DNA of 64,000 nucleotides, from assembly GCA_022648325.1 (NCBI GenBank), contig JALCMG010000001.1:186001-250000 (forward strand). The letters are read 5' to 3'. The notes under the pieces are model-generated. The model saw only the letters and a list, made by a program, of their open reading frames with translations, did no database searches and was not told the DNA's origin. Position numbers and translations under genes: made by a program. Shown in pieces: positions 62,434-64,000 of this stretch. Every line of letters starts with the position of its first letter. Position 1 is the stretch's first letter. The DNA is from Olsenella sp. (GTDB taxonomy: Bacteria > Actinomycetota > Coriobacteriia > Coriobacteriales > Atopobiaceae).

Positions 62434-63870
62434 CTAGTACTTGACCCATGCGTTGGGGTCGCCGGTCTCCTTGGCGAGACGATCGGACAGCCTGCCCTTG
62501 GGGCTGGCAGACCAGATGGGCGCGGACTTCTCGGCCCACGCCGCAGCCGCTGCCTGCGTCTTGCTCTCGAGCTCATCTATGTCCTCGGGATGCACGTAGT
62601 CCGTGGACTTGGCACCCGTCTCGTGCACCATCTCGGAGAGCTTGCCGGGGTTATCCAGCAGCGGGCACGGACGCAGCATGTTGGAGTTAAAAGGCTGGTG
62701 CGCCTGGTAGCTCTTGAAGAGCGGGCTCTTGTAGCACTCGAGCAGGGTCTTCTCGCGAATGTTGGAATCGGAGTAGTGAATGAACGCGCACGGCTCCACG
62801 TCGCCCGCTGCATTGATATGCATATAGCGACGAGCGCCGGCGATGCAGCCGCCCGTGTACTCGCCGTCGTTCCAGAAGTCCGCGAAGAAGATGGGCACGT
62901 TGTTTCGCCAGTTCTTGCGGACCTTGTCGTACATGCCGGCGCGCTGCTCGGCAGTGGCAAGAAGCTCCACGGGAGCACCAAGGCCAACGGGCATGTAGGT
63001 GAAGATCCAGGCAAAGAGAACACCCTTGTCAACGAGGAACTGGATGTACTCGTCGCTAGTAATGGAGTCGTAGTTTGCGCTGGTATAGCACATGGACGCG
63101 CCAAACGGCAGCTTGCGCTCGCGCAGGATATCCATGGCGTGCGTCACGCGCTCGAAGGTGCCCTTGCCGCGGCGGGAATCCGTGGCCTCCTCAAAGCCCT
63201 CAATGGAGAAGGCCGGCATGAAGTTCTTCACGCGAAGCATGTCATCGGCGAAGGCCTCATCTACCAGCGTACCGTTGGTAAAGGCCGAGAAGAAGCAGTC
63301 TGGGTGCTTCTCGCATAGGCGGATAAGGTCGTGCTTGCGAACCATGGGCTCTCCACCGGTGAAGAGGTAGATGTAGGTGCCCAAGTCCTTGCCCTGAGTG
63401 ATGATGGAGTCGAGCTCCTCGAAGGTGAGGTCCTTGTGGTTGGCATTGGTGTAGTTGGCAGCCCAGCAGCCGTTGCAGTGCAGGTTGCAGCGAGTGGTCG
63501 GGTCCATGAGGATAGCCCAGGGGCAGTTGCAGCCCTCGGTGTCGTTGACCTCGCGCTGACGGGCGCCGCCAATGGTCACGGAGTTCACGAAGAAGTTGTG
63601 CACGAAAGTCTTGACGACGTCCTTATCGACGTTATTGATGATGTTGTCGACCAGGCGACGCCAGTTGTTGGTTGGATCCTTCATGTAGCCCATAACCATG
63701 TTGAAGAGCCTGAGCTGGGCTTCGTTGATAGAGTCACCGGATCCAGCAAACTTGTTGATGAGAGACTCAACCTTTGGTAGGTTGCCATCGAAGTCGTCGT
63801 ACAACATGTTGACGCCCTGGTCGACAGCGATGCCAATGGCCTTGGCCTTGATGGACGTAAACGCGGGCAT
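62434..63870 (-). CDS. Radical SAM protein of unknown function
   Basis: A 478-residue radical SAM enzyme. The cluster motif is C-x3-C-x2-C at Cys128, 132 and 135 (TRCNLHCNGCW), followed by YLFTGGEPMVRKHDL. A C-terminal region with further cysteines (GGCIAGARRYMHINAAGDVE; PCAFIHY; RPCPLLDNP) resembles the SPASM-type extra-cluster domain, but I cannot be sure of all ligands. It has a 110-residue N-terminal helical region. Similar proteins are common in gut anaerobes without known substrate. No precursor peptide or partner is visible beside it. Start at 63870 (MPAFTSIKAKAIGI) has GGAGAGG. Confidence 0.82.
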   Translation of the reverse strand: MPAFTSIKAKAIGIAVDQGVNMLYDDFDGNLPKVESLINKFAGSGDSINEAQLRLFNMVMGYMKDPTNNWRRLVDNIINNVDKDVVKTFVHNFFVNSVTIGGARQREVNDTEGCNCPWAILMDPTTRCNLHCNGCWAANYTNANHKDLTFEELDSIITQGKDLGTYIYLFTGGEPMVRKHDLIRLCEKHPDCFFSAFTNGTLVDEAFADDMLRVKNFMPAFSIEGFEEATDSRRGKGTFERVTHAMDILRERKLPFGASMCYTSANYDSITSDEYIQFLVDKGVLFAWIFTYMPVGLGAPVELLATAEQRAGMYDKVRKNWRNNVPIFFADFWNDGEYTGGCIAGARRYMHINAAGDVEPCAFIHYSDSNIREKTLLECYKSPLFKSYQAHQPFNSNMLRPCPLLDNPGKLSEMVHETGAKSTDYVHPEDIDELESKTQAAAAAWAEKSAPIWSASPKGRLSDRLAKETGDPNAWVKY

Positions 63871-64000
63871 GGGCCTCTCCTTCTCCTGCGGGCTTCCGCT
63901 CTCATTTGCCCCTCTTCCCTTCACAGCTATTGGATACGAGGAGCTTGATATGAACAAAGAGCATCATCCCCCTAAGGCGGCGGAGTTATTTCCTGAATAT
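63871..64000. other. Right edge; upstream region of the radical SAM gene
   Basis: Nothing recognised in the last 130 bp apart from the presumed promoter of the minus-strand gene. Confidence 0.4.

Noticed and set aside
1..64000. rRNA, tRNA genes, prophage or integrase
   Set aside because: None recognised when reading both strands; short cloverleaf genes could have been missed by eye.

Overview
The window looks like chromosome of a strictly anaerobic, high-GC Gram-positive bacterium of the class Coriobacteriia, most likely an Olsenella/Atopobiaceae-type gut organism. This rests on content rather than a marker gene: a glycyl-radical arylacetate decarboxylase of the 4-hydroxyphenylacetate (p-cresol forming) type, single-chain PurL, a CBS-containing family II pyrophosphatase, a PPi-type phosphofructokinase, a mannose-family PTS with a GH35 galactosidase, and LtaS-like surface enzymes. 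No rRNA or tRNA gene was recognised.

Layout. 1-3.2 kb: start of ettA (runs off the left edge), then a type II restriction-modification pair in which both genes are broken. 3.5-10.5 kb: ppaC, purL, an EamA transporter. 10.9-14.1 kb: ECF sigma factor, a frameshifted membrane anti-sigma gene and a lipoprotein serpin. 14-24.3 kb: DUF4143 ATPase, malic enzyme, small Cys-rich protein, TrmB-like methyltransferase, glycerophosphodiesterase, MFS transporter, a DUF3825-type gene split by an amber codon, isocitrate dehydrogenase. 24.39-24.72 kb: a 336-bp nested inverted-repeat element.

24.8-34.2 kb, minus strand: an apparent five-gene envelope operon. It has a YidC/Oxa1 domain fused to a CDP-glycerol glycerophosphotransferase, three paralogous LtaS/sulfatase-fold membrane enzymes that share an almost identical 235-bp DNA block, and a HAD phosphatase. 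This is my leading candidate for an unusual system, possibly making or decorating a glycerophosphate surface polymer.

34.3-43.8 kb: PPi-type PFK, a 39-bp tandem-repeat locus (with a diverged relative after ppaC), then the arylacetate decarboxylase locus: a PocR-LuxR regulator, a receiver-like protein lacking its phospho-acceptor, activating enzyme (divergent), large subunit, small Fe-S subunit and MFS transporter. 43.8-51.6 kb: a DUF4125-like gene, a GntR regulator, a membrane-anchored helical-repeat protein, a GH35/PTS IIB-IIC-IID operon without a IIA gene, and an iron alcohol dehydrogenase. 51.9-64 kb: a Coriobacteriia-type hypothetical flanked by 17-bp inverted repeats, a SIS-only protein, an esterase-fold protein without its Ser nucleophile and with a histone-H1-like tail, TetR with a divergent MMPL/YhgE-type pair, a DUF1858 protein, a deformylase homologue lacking its catalytic Glu, and a radical SAM protein.

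Four genes in the first 23 kb carry a single inactivating lesion each (two in-frame stops, two frameshifts), so real decay and assembly error both need to be considered there.
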